A stretch of DNA of 64,000 nt from the NCBI RefSeq assembly GCF_004187715.1, contig NZ_QZWF01000012.1, positions 87,097 to 151,096 on the forward strand, given 5' to 3'. Both the position numbers and the translations under genes were made by a program. Below the pieces are notes generated by a model. It was not told the DNA's origin and made no database searches. It worked only from the letters and a program-made list of their open reading frames with translations. The stretch's first letter is position 1; each line of letters opens with the position of its first letter. Shown one piece after another: positions 49,950 through 58,424 of this stretch. This DNA comes from Streptomyces sp. F001 (lineage in GTDB: Bacteria > Actinomycetota > Actinomycetes > Streptomycetales > Streptomycetaceae).

Positions 49950-51056
49950 ATGCCTAAGCCCGGAGAACTCACTTTCGTCGCCCCGCGCGGAGCCAAGAAG
50001 CCGCCGCGGCACCTTGCCGATCTCACGCCTGCCGAGCGCAGGGAAGCCGTGACCGAGATCGGCGAGAAGCCGTTTCGCGCCAAGCAGCTCTCGCAGCACT
50101 ACTTCGCGCGGTACGCGCACGACCCGGAGCAGTGGACCGACATCCCGGCCGGGTCCCGCACGAAGCTGCGGGAGGCGTTGCTGCCCGAGCTGATGACGGT
50201 CGTACGGCATCTGTCGACCGATGCCGACACCACCCGCAAGACGCTGTGGCGGCTGTTCGACGGGACGCTCGTCGAGTCGGTGCTGATGCGGTACCCGGAC
50301 CGGGTGACCATGTGCATCAGCTCGCAGGCCGGCTGCGGGATGAACTGCCCGTTCTGTGCGACCGGGCAGGCGGGGCTGGACCGGAATCTGTCCACCGCCG
50401 AGATCGTGCACCAGATCGTGGACGGCATGCGGGCGCTGCGGGACGGCGAGATTCCCGGCGGTCCCGCGCGGCTGTCGAACATCGTCTTCATGGGCATGGG
50501 CGAGCCTCTCGCCAACTACAAGCGCGTCGTCGGCGCGATCCGCGCCCTCACCGACCCCGAGCCGGACGGGCTCGGGCTGTCGCAGCGCGGGATCACCGTG
50601 TCGACCGTCGGACTGGTGCCGGCGATCCACCGCTTCGCCGACGAGGGCTTCAAGTGCCGGCTGGCCATCTCGCTGCACGCGCCCGACGACGAGCTGCGTG
50701 ACACCCTCGTCCCTGTCAACACGCGATGGAAGGTGCGGGAAGTCCTCGACGCCGGGTGGGAGTACGCGGCCAAGTCGGGGCGCCGGCTGTCCATCGAGTA
50801 CGCGCTGATCCGGGACATCAACGACCAGGCCTGGCGCGGTGACCGGCTCGGCCGGCTGCTCAAGGGCAGGCCCGTGCACGTGAATCTGATCCCGCTGAAC
50901 CCGACGCCGGGCTCGAAGTGGACGGCCTCACGGCCGGAGGACGAGAAGGCGTTCGTCGAGGCCATCGCCGCGCACGGCGTGCCGGTGACCGTCCGGGACA
51001 CCCGAGGTCAGGAGATCGACGGGGCCTGTGGTCAGCTGGCGGCCACCGAGCGGTAG
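49950..51056 (+). CDS. rlmN: dual-specificity 23S rRNA/tRNA adenine-C2 methyltransferase RlmN
   Basis: Radical SAM enzyme methylating A2503 of 23S rRNA and A37 of some tRNAs. The 368-residue protein has the cluster motif C129-x3-C133-x2-C136 (GCGMNCPFCATG), the methyl-carrying Cys360 near the C-terminus (IDGACGQLA) and the partner Cys122 (MCISSQAG). Other family segments are AKQLSQHYFAR, MGMGEPLANY and LIPLNPTPGS. ATG 49950 lies 3 bases after a CAGCC, with no strong ribosome site. A TPP riboswitch begins 30 bases downstream. Confidence 0.95.
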   Translation: MPKPGELTFVAPRGAKKPPRHLADLTPAERREAVTEIGEKPFRAKQLSQHYFARYAHDPEQWTDIPAGSRTKLREALLPELMTVVRHLSTDADTTRKTLWRLFDGTLVESVLMRYPDRVTMCISSQAGCGMNCPFCATGQAGLDRNLSTAEIVHQIVDGMRALRDGEIPGGPARLSNIVFMGMGEPLANYKRVVGAIRALTDPEPDGLGLSQRGITVSTVGLVPAIHRFADEGFKCRLAISLHAPDDELRDTLVPVNTRWKVREVLDAGWEYAAKSGRRLSIEYALIRDINDQAWRGDRLGRLLKGRPVHVNLIPLNPTPGSKWTASRPEDEKAFVEAIAAHGVPVTVRDTRGQEIDGACGQLAATER

Positions 51057-51085
51057 TCTGACGCCGTACACATCTTCATATTCCG

Positions 51086-51172
51086 ACAGGGGAGCGCCAC
51101 AGCGCTGAGAGTGCGGGACAGTCCGCAGACCCTCTGAACCTCGCCCAGGTCATTCTGGGTAGGGAGATCGGT
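51086..51172 (+). ncRNA. TPP (thiamine pyrophosphate) riboswitch
   Basis: The thi-box is conserved: ACAGGGGAGC at 51086-51095, CTGAGA at 51105-51110, CCTCTGAACCTC at 51131-51142 and GGGTAGGGAGA at 51158-51168. These are the P1/J, pyrimidine-sensor and P4/P5 elements of the THI motif. It lies before a thiamine ABC transporter, and a strong terminator hairpin follows at 51191-51229, so it probably works by transcription termination when TPP binds. Confidence 0.93.
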
Positions 51173-51190
51173 CGTCACTCAAGCTGTTGC

Positions 51191-51229
51191 GCCCTGCCCG
51201 GGAGCCGTCCGAAGGTCCCCGGGCAGGGC
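51191..51229 (+). terminator. expression platform terminator of the TPP riboswitch
   Basis: A perfect 12-base-pair stem (51191-51202 against 51218-51229) with a 15-base loop between the riboswitch and the thiamine transporter. Its distance (19 bases after the aptamer) suits a regulated terminator. Confidence 0.7.
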
Positions 51230-51262
51230 CGCGTCTCTTCCTGGTCAGCCAGGAGGAAATCG

Positions 51263-52345
51263 GTGAGCAACACCAGGAAGTTCACAGCCGTGGTCGTCGG
51301 GCTGGGCCTCGTCACGCTGTCCGCGTGCGGGTCCTCCGAGTCCGGCAGCGGGGGCTCCGGGGAGTCCAAGACGGTCACCCTCGTCAGCCACGACTCGTGG
51401 GCCGTGTCCAAGAGCGTGCTGGCGGACTTCGAGAAGCAGTCCGGCTACACGGTGAAGGTCCTCAAGGACGGCGACGCCGGGCAGGCCGTCAACAAGGCGA
51501 TCCTGACCAAGGACAACCCGCAGGGCGACGTCTTCTTCGGCGTCGACAACACGCTGCTGTCCCGCGCCCTCGACAACGGCCTCTTCCAGCCGTACGAGGC
51601 GAAGGACGCCGGCTTCGTCCTGCCCGAGTACCGGGTCGACCAGGACAAGCACCGGGTCACGCCCGTCGATACCGGAGACATCTGCGTCAACTACGACAAG
51701 GCCTACTTCACCGAACACAAGCTGGACCCGCCGCAGTCCTTCGACGACCTGACCAAGCCCGCGTACAAGAACCTCCTGGTCACCGAGAACGCCGCCACCT
51801 CCTCGCCCGGCCTCGGCTTCCTGCTCGGTACCGCCGCGAAGTACGGCGACGCCGGCTGGCAGGACTACTGGAAGAAGCTCAAGGCCAACGGTGTGAAGGT
51901 CGTCGACGGCTGGGAGCAGGCGTACTACGAGGAGTTCTCGGGTTCCTCGAGCGGCCGGAAGGCCGGCGGCGACCGGCCGCTCGTCGTGTCGTACGCCTCC
52001 TCCCCGCCCGCCGAGGTCGTCTTCGCCGACCCGAAGCCGAAGACCGCGCCGACCGGGGTCGCGACCGGCACCTGCTTCCGGCAGATCGAGTACGCGGGGC
52101 TGCTGAGCAACGCGCGGAACACCGAGGGCGGCAAGGCGCTGCTCGACTTCCTGCTCACCAAGGAGTTCCAGGACGACATGCCGCTCAACATGTTCGTCTA
52201 CCCGGTGCGCGAGGCGGCCCAGGTGCCGCCGGAGTTCACGAAGTACGGGCCGCAGGCCGAGGATCCGCAGACCATGGACCCGGCCGAGATCGCCGCCAAC
52301 CGCGACCAGTGGGTCAAGTCGTGGACCTCGCTCGTACTGAAGTAG
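51263..52345 (+). CDS. thiamine ABC transporter substrate-binding lipoprotein
   Basis: A 360-residue lipoprotein of the ThiB family. The N-terminus VSNTRKFTAVVVGLGLVTLSACGSS has a lipobox with Cys22. The mature part is a two-lobe periplasmic-binding fold (TVTLVSHDSWAVSKSVLADFEKQSG, DVFFGVDNTLLSRALDNG, TPVDTGDICVNYDK), including ThiB-type segments. Start GTG 51263 follows AGGAGGAAA. The riboswitch upstream strongly supports thiamine or precursor uptake. The permease start overlaps its end by 25 bases. Confidence 0.93.
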   Translation: MSNTRKFTAVVVGLGLVTLSACGSSESGSGGSGESKTVTLVSHDSWAVSKSVLADFEKQSGYTVKVLKDGDAGQAVNKAILTKDNPQGDVFFGVDNTLLSRALDNGLFQPYEAKDAGFVLPEYRVDQDKHRVTPVDTGDICVNYDKAYFTEHKLDPPQSFDDLTKPAYKNLLVTENAATSSPGLGFLLGTAAKYGDAGWQDYWKKLKANGVKVVDGWEQAYYEEFSGSSSGRKAGGDRPLVVSYASSPPAEVVFADPKPKTAPTGVATGTCFRQIEYAGLLSNARNTEGGKALLDFLLTKEFQDDMPLNMFVYPVREAAQVPPEFTKYGPQAEDPQTMDPAEIAANRDQWVKSWTSLVLK

Positions 52346-53994
52346 CCCTCAGGAAGCGCGTCACGAAGGGCGGCGCGGCACGCCTCGGGCTCATCGCACT
52401 GCCCGTCGCGTTCTTCGCCGCCTTCTTCGCCTACCCGGTGGCTGCGATCGTCGCCCGCGGGCTGAAGACCGACGGGGGCTGGCAGCTCGGCAGGATCGCG
52501 GACGTCCTCACACAGTCGGACATCCGCCATGTGCTGTGGTTCACCACCTGGCAGGCGCTCGCTTCGACCGCGCTGACGCTGCTGGTCGCGCTGCCCGGTG
52601 CGTATGTCTTCGCCCGCTTCGACTTCCCCGGCAAGCACCTCCTGCGGGCAGTGGTGACCGTGCCGTTCGTGCTGCCCACGGTGGTCGTCGGGTCGGCGTT
52701 CCTCGCGCTGGTCGGGCGTGGCGGGCTGCTCGACGAGCTGTGGGGCGTGCGGCTGGACACCACCGTGTGGGCGATCCTGCTGGCGCACGTCTTCTTCAAC
52801 TACGCCGTCGTCGTACGGACGGTCGGCGGGCTCTGGGCGCAACTGGACCCCCGGCAGGAGGAGGCCGCCCGGATGCTCGGTGCCTCGCGGCTCTCCGCCT
52901 GGCGCACCGTGACCCTGCCCGCCCTCGCGCCCGCCGTGGCCGCCGCCGCGCTGATGGTCTTCCTGTTCACCTTCACCTCCTTCGGTGTGGTGCAGATCCT
53001 GGGCGGGCCGACCTTCTCGACCCTGGAAGTGGAGATCTACCGGCAGACCTCGGAGATCTTCGATCTGTCGACGGCCGCCGTCCTCACGATCATCCAGTTC
53101 CTGGCGGTGGGCGCCATCCTCGCCGTGCACGCCTGGACCGTACGGCGACGGGAGACCGCCCTGCGCCTCGTGGACGCGTCCGTGACCGCGCGCAGGCCGC
53201 AGGGGGTGGGCCAGTGGGCGCTCCTTGCCGGTGTCCTCGCCTGTGTCGCCGGGCTGCTTCTGCTGCCGCTGGCCGTGCTGGTGCAGCGGTCGCTGGACGC
53301 GCCCGACTTCGCCTACTACCGGGCGCTGACCAGTGAGGACGGCGGGACCTTCCTCGTCCCGCCGATCGATGCGATCGGCAATTCGCTCACCTACGCCGTC
53401 GTCGCCACCGCCATCGCCGTGCTGATCGGCGGCCTCGCGGCCGTGGCGCTGACCCGGAGGGATGCCGGGCGGTTCGTGCGCGGGTTCGACGCGCTGCTGA
53501 TGCTGCCGCTGGGCGTGTCCGCCGTGACCGTGGGCTTCGGGTTCCTCATCGCCCTCGACGAACCGCCGCTGGATCTGCGCAGTTCATGGATCCTGGTGCC
53601 GCTCGCGCAGGCACTGGTCGGGGTCCCCTTCGTCGTACGGACCATGCTGCCCGTGCTGCGGGCCGTGGACGCGCGGCTGCGGGAGGCGGCGGCGGTGCTC
53701 GGGGCGTCGCCGTGGCGGGCATGGCGCGAGGTCGATCTGCCGATGGTGCGGCGGGCGCTGCTGGTCGCGGCCGGGTTCGCCTTCGCGGTGTCGCTCGGGG
53801 AGTTCGGCGCGACGGTCTTCATCGCGCGGCCGGACAACCCGACGCTGCCGGTCGCGGTGGCACGGCTGCTGGGGCGGCCCGGCGAGCTCAACTACGGGCA
53901 GGCGATGGCCCTTTCGACGATTCTCATGGTGGTGTGCGCGGTGGCGCTGCTGGTGCTGGAGCGGTTGCGGACCGACCGGACGGGGGAGTTCTGA
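52321..53994 (+). CDS. thiamine ABC transporter permease (fused double permease)
   Basis: A 557-residue inner-membrane protein with two binding-protein-dependent permease domains in tandem (about residues 60-265 and 345-545), about 12 membrane helices. Each half has an EAA loop: EEAARMLGASRLSAWRTVTLP in the first and REAAAVLGASPWRAWREVDLP in the second. This architecture is that of ThiP. The start GTG 52321 is the earliest credible one and overlaps the lipoprotein gene by 25 bases, indicating coupling. Its stop overlaps the ATPase start (TGATG). Confidence 0.93.
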   Translation: MDLARTEVALRKRVTKGGAARLGLIALPVAFFAAFFAYPVAAIVARGLKTDGGWQLGRIADVLTQSDIRHVLWFTTWQALASTALTLLVALPGAYVFARFDFPGKHLLRAVVTVPFVLPTVVVGSAFLALVGRGGLLDELWGVRLDTTVWAILLAHVFFNYAVVVRTVGGLWAQLDPRQEEAARMLGASRLSAWRTVTLPALAPAVAAAALMVFLFTFTSFGVVQILGGPTFSTLEVEIYRQTSEIFDLSTAAVLTIIQFLAVGAILAVHAWTVRRRETALRLVDASVTARRPQGVGQWALLAGVLACVAGLLLLPLAVLVQRSLDAPDFAYYRALTSEDGGTFLVPPIDAIGNSLTYAVVATAIAVLIGGLAAVALTRRDAGRFVRGFDALLMLPLGVSAVTVGFGFLIALDEPPLDLRSSWILVPLAQALVGVPFVVRTMLPVLRAVDARLREAAAVLGASPWRAWREVDLPMVRRALLVAAGFAFAVSLGEFGATVFIARPDNPTLPVAVARLLGRPGELNYGQAMALSTILMVVCAVALLVLERLRTDRTGEF

Positions 53995-55013
53995 TGCTGC
54001 TGAGCCTCGAGGGTGCGACCGTACGGTTCGGCGGGCGGGCTGCGCTCGACCGCGTCGACCTGGGCGTCGCCGAGCACGAGGTGGTGTGCGTGCTCGGGCC
54101 GAGTGGCAGTGGCAAGTCGACGCTGCTGCGGGCGGTCGCCGGGCTGCAGCCGCTGCATGCCGGACGGGTGGTGCTCGACGGACGGAACCAGGCGGGCGTG
54201 CCCGCTCACAAACGGGGCGTGGGGCTGATGTTCCAGGACCATCAGCTGTTCCCGCAACGGGATGTGGGCGGCAACGTGGCGTTCGGGCTGCGGATGCACG
54301 GGGCGTCGAAGCGGCAACAGGACGAGCACGTACGGGAGTTGCTGGAGCTCGTCGGGCTGCCGGGTGCCGCGCGCCGGGCCGTCGCCGCGCTGTCCGGGGG
54401 TGAGCAGCAGCGGGTTGCGTTGGCCCGGGCGCTGGCGCCGCGGCCACGGCTGCTCATGCTGGACGAGCCGCTCGGCCAGCTGGACCGGTCGCTGCGGGAA
54501 CGGTTGGTGGTCGAACTGCGGGAACTGTTCGGCCGGTTGGGGACGACCGTGCTCGCGGTGACGCACGACCAGGGTGAGGCCTTCGCGCTCGCCGACCGGG
54601 TGGTCGTGATGCGGGAGGGGCGGATCGCGCAGTCCGGTACGCCGCTCGAGGTGTGGCAGCGGCCGGCGGACGAGTTCGTGGCCCGCTTCCTGGGCTTCGA
54701 CAACGTGGTCGCGGCGACGGTGAGCGGACAGGCCGCGGACACGCCGTGGGGCAAGCTGCCGGTGCCCGAGGAGGCGGCGCAGGGGGCGGGCACGGTCCTC
54801 GTACGGCCCGCCGGTGTGCGCCTCGTGCCGGCCGATGCCGGGCTGCGCTGCACGGTGGCCGCGCGCACGTTCAAGGGCACCCATGTCGCCGTACATCTGC
54901 AGCCCGAGGGCGCCCCGCGGCTTGAGGCGGCGTGTGCGCTGCGGGAGGCGCCGGAGGTGGGGGACGCGGTCGGGGTCGAGTTCGACGTGGCCGAAATCGT
55001 CGTGCTCCCGTGA
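53994..55013 (+). CDS. thiamine ABC transporter ATP-binding protein
   Basis: A 339-residue importer ATPase. Nucleotide-binding motifs are Walker A GPSGSGKST, Q-loop MFQDHQLFPQRDVGGNVAFGL, signature LSGGEQQRVALARALA, Walker B LLMLDEPLGQLD and H-loop AVTHDQ. After residue 235 a TOBE-like domain (GTVLVRPAGVRLVPAD, CTVAARTFKGTHVAVHLQ) follows, typical of anion/polyamine/iron-type transporter ATPases. ATG 53994 overlaps the permease stop by 1 base. It completes the TPP-controlled operon. Confidence 0.93.
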   Translation: MLLSLEGATVRFGGRAALDRVDLGVAEHEVVCVLGPSGSGKSTLLRAVAGLQPLHAGRVVLDGRNQAGVPAHKRGVGLMFQDHQLFPQRDVGGNVAFGLRMHGASKRQQDEHVRELLELVGLPGAARRAVAALSGGEQQRVALARALAPRPRLLMLDEPLGQLDRSLRERLVVELRELFGRLGTTVLAVTHDQGEAFALADRVVVMREGRIAQSGTPLEVWQRPADEFVARFLGFDNVVAATVSGQAADTPWGKLPVPEEAAQGAGTVLVRPAGVRLVPADAGLRCTVAARTFKGTHVAVHLQPEGAPRLEAACALREAPEVGDAVGVEFDVAEIVVLP

Positions 55014-55025
55014 TCGACCGCACCG

Positions 55026-55031
55026 TAGGGT
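55026..55031 (+). promoter_or_regulatory. -10 hexamer for a probable leaderless mRNA (maleylpyruvate isomerase-like gene)
   Basis: TAGGGT ends 7 bases before ATG 55039 and no ribosome site is present. A separate promoter from the transporter operon is likely. Confidence 0.4.
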
Positions 55032-55038
55032 GCCGCCC

Positions 55039-55836
55039 ATGACGCACCTCGCACACGACCGGTACTGCGACGAAATCGCCCACCAGATATGGTTGCTGAG
55101 GTCCGTGGTGACCTCCGGAGCCGATCTGTCCGCCACCGTGCCGACCTGCCCCGACTGGTCCCTGGAGCAGCTCGTACGGCATGTGGGCCGCTCCCTGCGC
55201 TGGGTGGAGCTGCTGGTGCGCACCCGGTCCGCGGAGGACATCCCGGAGGATCAGGTACCGGGTGGCGAAGGGCCGAAGACCGAGGGGGACGCGGCCGCGC
55301 TGGACGCCTGGCTGGCCGAGAGCGGCGACATGCTCGTCGGCACCCTGCGGGAGGCCGGGCCGGACGCCGAGGTGTGGGGTTGGGCCGGGATCCTCGACGC
55401 CGGCTTCTGGGCCCGTCGGATGACCCACGAGGTCACCGTCCACCGTGCCGACGCCACACTCGCCGCGAAACTGCCGTACGACGTCGCGCCCGACGTGGCC
55501 GTGGACGCGATCGACGAGTGGCTGCAGATCGTCGAGTTCGTCCAGCGGACGGCTCCGCACGACTCGGCACGGGAGTTGCGTGGCCCGGGTCGGAGCATCC
55601 ATCTGCACGCTACGGACACCGAGCCTCGGCTGAACGCCGAGTGGTTGATCGAGCTCACCGAGGACGGGCTCGGCTGGCGGCGCGGACACGAGAAGGCGAC
55701 GGTCGCGCTGCGCGGCCCGCTCACCTCCGTACTGCTCGCCTTCTACCGCCGGCTGCCGCTGGACAGCCCCGAGGTGGAGGTCCTGGGGCAGCGGGAGTTG
55801 CTGGAGTTCTGGCTGGAGCGGGCGACGTTCGGCTGA
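55039..55836 (+). CDS. maleylpyruvate isomerase family protein (DinB-like, mycothiol-dependent type)
   Basis: A 265-residue protein with an N-terminal DinB/MDMPI four-helix domain: the metal-binding region is CPDWSLEQLVRHVGRSLRWVE and the later MTHEVTVHRADATLA, giving histidines as in mycothiol-dependent enzymes. A C-terminal SCP2-like part has RSIHLHATDTEPRLNAEWLIELTEDGL. Substrate unknown; mycothiol-linked reactions are usual for the family. It is a single-gene unit, bounded by a leaderless-type promoter and a terminator. Confidence 0.85.
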   Translation: MTHLAHDRYCDEIAHQIWLLRSVVTSGADLSATVPTCPDWSLEQLVRHVGRSLRWVELLVRTRSAEDIPEDQVPGGEGPKTEGDAAALDAWLAESGDMLVGTLREAGPDAEVWGWAGILDAGFWARRMTHEVTVHRADATLAAKLPYDVAPDVAVDAIDEWLQIVEFVQRTAPHDSARELRGPGRSIHLHATDTEPRLNAEWLIELTEDGLGWRRGHEKATVALRGPLTSVLLAFYRRLPLDSPEVEVLGQRELLEFWLERATFG

Positions 55837-55839
55837 GAC

Positions 55840-55877
55840 GGCTGTGGCCCGCCCCGGGAACGGGACGGGCCACAGCC
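55840..55877. terminator. terminator between the isomerase-like and LAETG genes
   Basis: A 16-base-pair stem (55840-55855 against 55862-55877) with one mismatch and a 6-base loop, between two convergent genes. Confidence 0.75.
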
Positions 55878-55896
55878 GGTCGGGCCGGGCGGAGGA

Positions 55897-56601
55897 TCAG
55901 CGGTCGCTGCTCGCCCCGCGGCGGCGCATGCCGAAGAACACCGCGCCGCCGCCGACGGCGACCAGGGCGGCCGCGATGCCGGCGATCAGACCGGTGTTGG
56001 AGCCGGCGCCGGTCTCGGCGAGGTTGGAGTCGCCGGCACCGGCCGCGGGCGACGGAGCGTTGCTCGCGGTGTCCGCGGGCGCGCTGCTGCCGTCCTCCGA
56101 GGCCGACGGGGTCGGGGTGTCGGACTCGGCCGGGGCCGACGGGGTCGCCGACTCCGACGGCGCCTCGGACGGGGTCGGGGTGGGGCTCGGGGTCTCCTCG
56201 GTCGTGCAGGCGGTGGCCGGCGTGACCAGGTTCGGCTTGATGTCCTCGTCGACCTGGTTGCCGGCCTTGACGTGGATGCGGTACGTCGCGCCCGGCTTCC
56301 AGTCCTCGGCGAAGGTGATCGTGACACCTTCGCGGGAGCCCTTGACCACCTGCTTGCCGACGAGCCGCTCGTCGGCCCCGTTGTTCTCGAGGTAGACGGA
56401 GACGGTCGCCGGGGTGCCGGCCGGGTCCTTGTCGGTGACCGTGATGACGCCCTTGGTGCCGTCGCACTCGGCCGCGGCCGAGAACTCACTGATGTGGCAG
56501 GCGAGCGCGTTGCCCGCGGCGCCGAGCGCGAGCGCGGCAGAGGCGGAGACGACTCCGAGGATGCGCACGGAACGGCGTGCGTTACGGCGAGTTATGGACA
56601 C
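55897..56601 (-). CDS. sortase-anchored LAETG surface protein
   Basis: A 234-residue cell wall protein. The N-terminus (RRNARRSVRILGVVSASAALALGAAGNALA) is a signal peptide; the mature domain of about 100 residues (CHISEFSAAAECDGTKGVITVTDKD...) has a beta-sandwich look with paired cysteines. A long Pro/Ser/Thr/Glu stalk leads to L194-AET-G198 (class E sortase type LAxTG), a membrane span and the basic RRRG tail. Ligand or role unknown. GTG 56601 has AAGGA upstream. A near-consensus promoter lies about 100 bases upstream. Confidence 0.9.
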   Translation of the reverse strand: MSITRRNARRSVRILGVVSASAALALGAAGNALACHISEFSAAAECDGTKGVITVTDKDPAGTPATVSVYLENNGADERLVGKQVVKGSREGVTITFAEDWKPGATYRIHVKAGNQVDEDIKPNLVTPATACTTEETPSPTPTPSEAPSESATPSAPAESDTPTPSASEDGSSAPADTASNAPSPAAGAGDSNLAETGAGSNTGLIAGIAAALVAVGGGAVFFGMRRRGASSDR

Positions 56602-56698
56602 GTTTGTCCTTCATGGGATGCGCGTAATGCGGGGGGTTTGAGGGGGAGATGAGGCGACAGCGTTTGCCGATGCTCACCACCCCCAGGAGACTCACAGG

Positions 56699-56726
56699 TT
56701 TATAAGCGCTCCATAAGGAGTGTCAA
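56699..56726 (-). promoter_or_regulatory. near-consensus promoter for the LAETG protein
   Basis: On the minus strand TTGACA (56726-56721) and TATAAA (56704-56699) are spaced by 16 bases, unusually close to the E. coli consensus for a GC-rich genome. The spacer holds the dyad CTCC-TTAT-GGAG. A 90-base leader precedes the gene. Confidence 0.65.
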
Positions 56727-56764
56727 TCCGTCTGCACATCATGACGATTGGCTTTGCCCGCTTA

Positions 56765-57892
56765 TTAACCGCCGAGACGTTTCAACGCCGCCGGAGCCTC
56801 CTCGATTCCGTCGACCAGGGCGATCCGGGCCTCCATCGAACGCTCCCGCGCGAGCGCCCGGAGCAGCGGCCATGTCGGCAGCTTCTCCGTCCAGTGGGCG
56901 CGGTTCACCAGGACCATGGGGGTGGGTTCGCCGCGGGACTCGTAGTAGTTGGGGGTGGCGTTGTCGAATATCTCCTGCACGGTGCCGGCGGCGCCCGGCA
57001 GGAAGACCACGCCCGCGGTGCAGCGGGCCAGCAGGCCGTCCTCGCGGGTCGCGTTGGCGAAGTACTTGGCGATGTGCGCGGCGAACGGGTTCGGCGGCTC
57101 GTGGCCGTAGAACCAGGTGGGGATGCCGACGGAGGGGCCGCCGTCCGGCCAGCGGCCGCGCACCTCGAAGGCGGCGCGTGCCCAGTCGGTGATCGACGGG
57201 GTGAACTTCGGTGCCTTGGCGAGGAGTTGGAGGGCGTCCACGAGCATCTCGTCGCCGTACGGAGCGGCGTACGCGCCGAGGTTCGCCGCCTCCATCGCGC
57301 CGGGGCCGCCGCCGGTCGCGACGGTGAAGCCCGCGCGGGCCAGCTCCCGCCCGAGGCGGGCCGCGCCCGCGTAGGCCTCCGTGCCGCGAGCCATCGCGTG
57401 ACCGCCCATGACGCCCACCACGCGGGCGCCGACGAGGAGTTCGTCCAGCGCGTCGGAGACGGCGTCGTCGTGGACCGCGCGCAGCATGGACGCGAAGACG
57501 TCGCCGTCTGCCTTCGTCTCCTGGAGCCAGGCGTACGACAGGGCGTCCGGCGTGGCCTCGTAGCCCTGGTCGAGCGAGTCGAACAGTTCGTCGGGGGTGT
57601 AGACGAAGCTGCGGTACGGGTCGAAGGGGAGGTCCGGGACGGGCGGGAAGACCAGGGCGCCGGCGGCGCGCACCCGGGTGGCCGCCGACTCGTCCATCGG
57701 ACAGCCGAGGAAGACGGCGCCCTTGGTATCGACGGACAGCAGTGTGTCCGTACGGTCCGTCAGGTCGACGGCCTGGATCCGGAAGTGGGCGAGGGTCCCC
57801 TGTGCGACGACCTCGTCGAACTCGGCGAGGGACTCGATCTCGCGGTCGTGGGAGGCGGTGTGGGGCGCGTGGGCGGGTGGTGTCGGCTGCAC
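56765..57892 (-). CDS. LOG-family protein (lysine decarboxylase-like fold)
   Basis: A 375-residue protein of the LOG superfamily, whose studied members release cytokinin nucleobases or hydrolyse nucleotide monophosphates. The LOG site is TGGGPGAMEAANLGAYAA and the second element is VFLPGAAGTVQEIFDNAT, where PGGxGTxxE has become PGAAGTVQE. It is longer than typical LOG (about 190) because of a 150-residue N-terminal part with FLGCPMDESAATRVRAAGALVFPP. Function in Streptomyces is unproven. Start GTG 57892. Confidence 0.85.
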   Translation of the reverse strand: MQPTPPAHAPHTASHDREIESLAEFDEVVAQGTLAHFRIQAVDLTDRTDTLLSVDTKGAVFLGCPMDESAATRVRAAGALVFPPVPDLPFDPYRSFVYTPDELFDSLDQGYEATPDALSYAWLQETKADGDVFASMLRAVHDDAVSDALDELLVGARVVGVMGGHAMARGTEAYAGAARLGRELARAGFTVATGGGPGAMEAANLGAYAAPYGDEMLVDALQLLAKAPKFTPSITDWARAAFEVRGRWPDGGPSVGIPTWFYGHEPPNPFAAHIAKYFANATREDGLLARCTAGVVFLPGAAGTVQEIFDNATPNYYESRGEPTPMVLVNRAHWTEKLPTWPLLRALARERSMEARIALVDGIEEAPAALKRLGG

Positions 57893-57918
57893 CCGCCCAT
57901 GCTAGGCATGCCTGCGGC

Positions 57919-58326
57919 TCAGCCCTCGACGGCCGCCGGGTCCATCCACATGACCTCCCAGGTGTGGCCGTCCAGGTCGTCGAAGGCGCGGCCGTACATG
58001 AAGCCGTGGTCCTGGACCTGGTCCGACGCCGTGCCGCCCGCCGCCACCGCCTTCTCGACCAACTCGTCGACCTTCTCGCGGCTTTCGGCGCTCAGACAGA
58101 TCAGCACCTCGCTGGTCCTCGTGGCGTCCGCGATCTCCTTCTTCGTGAACGTCGCGTAGAACGGTTTGGTGAGCAGCATCGCGACGATCGTGTCGCTGAT
58201 CACGACGGATGCCGCGTTCTCGTCGCTGAACTGCGGGTTGAGCGTGTAGCCGAGCTCCGTGAAGAACTTCTTCGAGGCGTCGAGGTCGTTCACGGGCAGG
58301 TTCACGAAGATCATCTGCTGGTACAT
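57919..58326 (-). CDS. VOC-family (glyoxalase/bleomycin resistance fold) protein
   Basis: A 135-residue vicinal oxygen chelate protein: MYQQMIFVNLPVNDLDASKKFFTELGY and ADLDGHTWEVMWMDP-like C-terminal DDLDGHTWEVMW. Metal ligands may include the Glu of WEVMW, with His113-type GHTWEV. Substrate unknown. The start ATG 58326 has GGGAGAG upstream; longer forms back to 58392 are unlikely. It is followed closely by the ABC-linked membrane protein gene on the same strand, but is on the far side of it. Confidence 0.88.
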   Translation of the reverse strand: MYQQMIFVNLPVNDLDASKKFFTELGYTLNPQFSDENAASVVISDTIVAMLLTKPFYATFTKKEIADATRTSEVLICLSAESREKVDELVEKAVAAGGTASDQVQDHGFMYGRAFDDLDGHTWEVMWMDPAAVEG

Positions 58327-58424
58327 GTGTGGTCTCTCCCATCGGGCTTGTGCCGTTCGGTGGGGTAGACCCGAGGGCCGTCGGAAACTCATCGGCGGTC
58401 GGAGAATTTTTTTCCGTACGAGCT

